This document shows, piece after piece, positions 61,257-64,000 of a stretch of 64,000 nucleotides of DNA (position 1 is its first letter; every line of letters starts with the position of its first letter). The stretch lies in assembly GCA_001466705.2 (NCBI GenBank), contig LATX02000176.1:620001-684000 (forward strand). The letters run 5' to 3'. The notes under the pieces are model-generated. The model made no database searches and was not told the origin of the DNA. It was given only the letters and a program-made list of their open reading frames with translations. The stretch is from Moniliophthora roreri (lineage: Eukaryota; Basidiomycota; Agaricomycetes; Agaricales; Marasmiaceae). The position numbers and the translations under genes were made by a program.

Positions 61257-61646
61257 ATGACCACACCCGCCAATCCTCCCTTTGTACTCCACGAACACAA
61301 ACACCAATATCCCGACTCACACAGACGGCATAAACACCAACCACGTTTTCCAACAATCCCCGATTTACGCTTTGAGCGGAGCTACCTCAAAAGTATCCAG
61401 CCCTACGTCAACTTTCATCGAACAGGAGAGTCCGAAGTCCTTTCACATTCGTTTGTCGATGTCGAAGCCGATGATGAAGATAAAGATGAAGAGAAACCTA
61501 GCCCGGGACCTTCTGAGGTTATAGACATCCAATGGGGACATGTTTTCTGGGTTACGACGAGAGACCAGGTTCTCAGTCCGTTGTTACAGGGTACATTATG
61601 GTGCGTCTCAATCTGCCTTTTTCTGTTGGGTTTTACAGAGGCTTAA
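61257..61646 (+). CDS. Small protein, possible DUF1770 family
   Basis: A frame of about 130 residues starting MTTPANPPFVLHEHKH. It contains FPTIPDLRFERSYLKSIQPY and, after an acidic DVEADDEDKDEE stretch, VIDIQWGHVFWVTTRDQVLS. The combination of a PDLRFE-SYL-SI core and a later W-V-RDQ-L-PLLQG segment resembles the fungal DUF1770 family of unknown function. The 3' end is uncertain. Unspliced, it ends at 61646. A GTGCGT donor at 61602 with an acceptor at about 61640 would extend it to about 61671 instead. No signal peptide is seen. Confidence 0.5.
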   Translation: MTTPANPPFVLHEHKHQYPDSHRRHKHQPRFPTIPDLRFERSYLKSIQPYVNFHRTGESEVLSHSFVDVEADDEDKDEEKPSPGPSEVIDIQWGHVFWVTTRDQVLSPLLQGTLWCVSICLFLLGFTEA

Positions 61647-61897
61647 TGAAGCTCTACCCCAAGGGCAATAATATCATTCTACTTGACACCCATCTCAGTG
61701 GAACTAGGCCGTTCATTACACGAGAAGCGAAGAGTGATTAAAGAGGGCTTGGGTGTCGGATGGCTTAGAAGTTGGGTGCAGAATTTGGGGCTACGACAAC
61801 CAGTTCATGATACAGGGAAACGCTAATAGTTGAATCGTGGGTCGTGTACATAAATTATGCGAAAAGTGGTGTATTTCCAGGAGTGCTTATGTATGGT

Positions 61898-62883
61898 CTA
61901 CCGAAACTCAACCCACTCGTTAACCCACATGTACCTCGAGAACCCTACATTTAACCACCGGAACCACACTAATTGACTCCAATGCTGTTTCATGGCTCGT
62001 AATGCGGTCAAGTAGCCATCTATACCGGCCACGAAGACTGGCATAGTCACCCCTTGGGCTTGCCTGGCCTTGGACACGGAAACGTTGAATCCCAAATATC
62101 GAAGCAAAAATACCAACCGCCCCTCGAGAGATTGTAACGCCTTGACAGTAAATAAATCGAATTTAGCTTGAATCGGGGCAATAATGCTGATATATTTGAT
62201 GGATAACGGTACGCTGACGAGCGTATACAGTTTTGGATGTGGGATTGTTGATTCCAGAGTCCAACCACGCAATACATGCTTCACTGCGACGGGTAGAGAT
62301 CCGTGATTTGGATGACCTGAGATTCCTTGTCGGTCAAAAGTGAGAACCTAAATGACAATGTGTAAGCTTGAGAATGTGATAGAATACTGTATCGTCGTCG
62401 TACTGTGTCGATCCCATACTGAACAAGGAAAGGTTTCACAACGTCTGAAATCACCTGCTGATCCCAGGAGGCGGTGATATTATCCTGCAGGTCTCTAGAA
62501 AGATGATATCTCAGTTGTGGTCGATCGCTGGCGGAAACATTGGGGACTTACGGGTGGTTGATAATGGCGCGGTGTGAAGGTTTGATTCCTAGCACGTCCA
62601 AGCTCCTCTCCAACTCAACTGTTCGTATCTCTCCCAACCCCTCTGCATCGCCAGCAGATAAACACATTGAATATAATTGCGTGCACCCGTCACATTGATT
62701 TGATTCTGCTACCAAGGCTAGAATGGTAGGCGAGAAGAATAGGCATTCGTCGTCGGGATGGGCTGTAAGCAAGAGAATTTTTCGGGAGCCATTGAAGGTG
62801 TCTTCGGATGTTGTAGGACTGTGTAGAGCAGCTATGAGAATGGAGAGGACGAGAACATGAATGGCGAAGGAGGGAAACGGCAT
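61898..62883 (-). CDS. GPI12: N-acetylglucosaminyl-phosphatidylinositol de-N-acetylase (PIG-L/GPI12)
   Basis: It removes the acetyl group from GlcNAc-PI, the second step in making GPI anchors, at the ER membrane. An N-terminal membrane anchor (FAIHVLVLSILIAALHS) is followed by the metal-binding motif AHPDDE, then CLSAGDAEGLGEIRTVELE, LDVLGIKPSHRAI and, after two introns, LTFDRQGISGHPNHGSL, which carries the second metal-ligand motif HPNH. The C-terminal part is hydrophobic and ends WVNEWVEFR. About 290 residues in three exons, all GT-AG and in phase, matching the family length. Possible anchored substrates are visible in the window: the glycoprotein pair at 25976 and 27834 has GPI-like tails. 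The link is general, not specific. Confidence 0.95.
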
Positions 62884-63336
62884 TAGTTCGAGCGCCTATC
62901 AAAGTCTCCCTCCCAACTCAGGTCCATGGCAAGGCTGACTTGGTTTTCTCAGTCCATAACAGGCACTTGCGTCGAGGTCTCACCGATATTCATTGGTTAA
63001 GTTTCTCCATTCCGATCAGAACCATCACAACCTCCCAGACCCTCAGCGCCTCGTGGAGGCCGCTCGCACCTCACTTCCGCCTATTGTTAGACTTTGTCAC
63101 TTTGTCACTTTGATCCTCTTCGTGTATCGTGTATGATGCATTGGGTGAGTGAATACAAGGTTCACGCTGTTTGGGTGTTTCATGGTATGTAGACATCACT
63201 TGGTGCAATATGAAACGCAAGTATTTTAAATTCTACAAGAATAGGAATCGGTTTGGTGTGCGCCCGGGTTCTATGGTCCAAATCCACTACCGACCAATGC
63301 TGTACATCGCAAACAGCCCAACTCACCAATACTTCT
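62884..63336. other. Spacer, PIG-L promoter and 3' side of CAP-like gene
   Basis: Open frame 63171-63419 on the plus strand is a shadow of the gene on the other strand. TTTGTCACTTTG occurs twice in tandem near 63096-63115. No gene is seen. Confidence 0.4.
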
Positions 63337-63899
63337 TCAGACCGCTAGACAAAGAACTAATGTCTTCTTGCCGCCTTTCTTTGACGGGCAAATTGTTTGA
63401 TCACATCCCATTTTCTTGAAAGCCGGCGACACCAAGCTCTTTTCGCAGTCTAAACGGAAAAATCCCCCAATCAGTAAGGAAAGAAACACACCGAAACAAA
63501 ACGCACTGGGAGTTGAATGGCAATATGCAACCACACCATCGATATCTTCCCTACGATAGTCCAATGACATGTTATCAAAGATGAACTCTGAACACAGACA
63601 ATCGTCGTGAGCTGGTATTCGTTCCGCAGAATGAGATTACTCACTGTCAGGATCATTCCCAATAGTGATATCGCATTTTTTCACGAGTTCCAGTGCTTTC
63701 TCGGCGACATCCTTGTCCCAGGTCAATGCATCAACCTCTATACAGCGACGTTCATAGCGTCAACCCATTCTTCAGAACTATGCTTTTCCTTGTTTTCCTT
63801 GCATTTGTCTGAGGTAGCATCCTCGGAATTCCCTTCGTTGAGTGCGGCCAAAGTCAGAGAGAGGAAGGCAAGAACTGAGACGACGATGTTAAGATGCAT
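63337..63899 (-). CDS. Secreted CAP-superfamily-like small protein
   Basis: The signal peptide MHLNIVVSVLAFLSLTLA at 63899 is followed by a charged Cys-containing segment. Then come VDALTWDKDVAEKALELVKK, which resembles the first helix of CAP (PR-1/SCP) proteins, FIFDNMSLDYRREDIDG, and a tail with MGCDQTICP ending TLVLCLAV. Four Cys after the signal fit disulfides. Two GT-AG introns (about 63606-63656 and 63484-63530) are clean. Between the first Cys-containing segment and VDALTW the frame changes by two. Either a 54-nt intron starting at TGG/GTTGAC is removed, which would delete VDALTWDK, or a small indel has broken the gene. The family call is therefore tentative, about 130-145 residues. 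Confidence 0.55.
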
Positions 63900-64000
63900 T
63901 GCAGAAATTGTAACAGTCGTTTTATGCCTGAAAGAGCCGTCCCGAACCTCCGGCCGCAGCTATCCGCGTTCCGACATGCCGATTGTCAAGTGTGCGCACT

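Overview
The window is nuclear DNA of a filamentous basidiomycete, most likely an Agaricomycete. Genes are broken by many 50-65 nt introns. The family content also fits: two adjacent genes of the 'macrofage activating glycoprotein' type, DUF6699 and DUF6593 proteins, Xi-class glutathionyl-hydroquinone reductases, and secreted GH16 glucanases. No transposase, rRNA, CRISPR or bacterial gene organisation is visible. Because the track breaks at each intron, gene structures below were joined by hand from splice signals, reading phase and comparison between paralogues in the window.

Layout. 1-2712: no confident gene. 2713-3787: unknown protein. 4667-6042, 11363-12719 and 20815-22154: three glutathionyl-hydroquinone reductase (GHR) genes, the first with a destroyed splice donor. 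7820-8836 (-): dienelactone hydrolase. 13148-15821: a signal-peptide fragment and a broken subtilisin (S8) gene, with another S8 relic at about 19775-20340. 16177-19098 (-): a large unknown protein made of two similar halves. 22284-23611 (-): intact pectate lyase containing a 5-nt microexon. 25248-25598 (-): relic of the membrane-protein gene at 38127. 25976-29100 (-): the glycoprotein pair. 30755-32076: second pectate lyase, inverted relative to the first and inactivated. 33522-34257 (-): secreted DUF3237-like protein. 35994-37579 (+), 42902-44484 (-) and 44844-46407 (-): three GH16 genes. 38127-41893: small membrane, DUF202-like and DUF6699 genes. 47372-49768 (-): Ndc1-type nucleoporin. 50872-51567 (-): DUF6593. 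53057-53813 (-): ubiquitin-conjugating enzyme. 54930-56620: degenerate duplicated unit. 56689-59138: long proline-rich protein. 59139-61256: pyrimidine-rich stretch with unexplained exon-like pieces. 61257 onward: possible DUF1770 gene, PIG-L (GPI12) deacetylase, and a CAP-like secreted protein.

How it fits together. The left two thirds is an accessory region of secreted wall-degrading enzymes and aromatic or quinone-handling enzymes, with local duplication followed by decay. The right third is mostly conserved housekeeping genes (Ndc1, E2, PIG-L). I did not find a coherent new multi-gene system. The most notable signals are the several GC-AG introns, the 5-nt microexon, the paralogue pairs in which one member is clearly dying, and the unexplained exon-like string at 59.7-60.8 kb.
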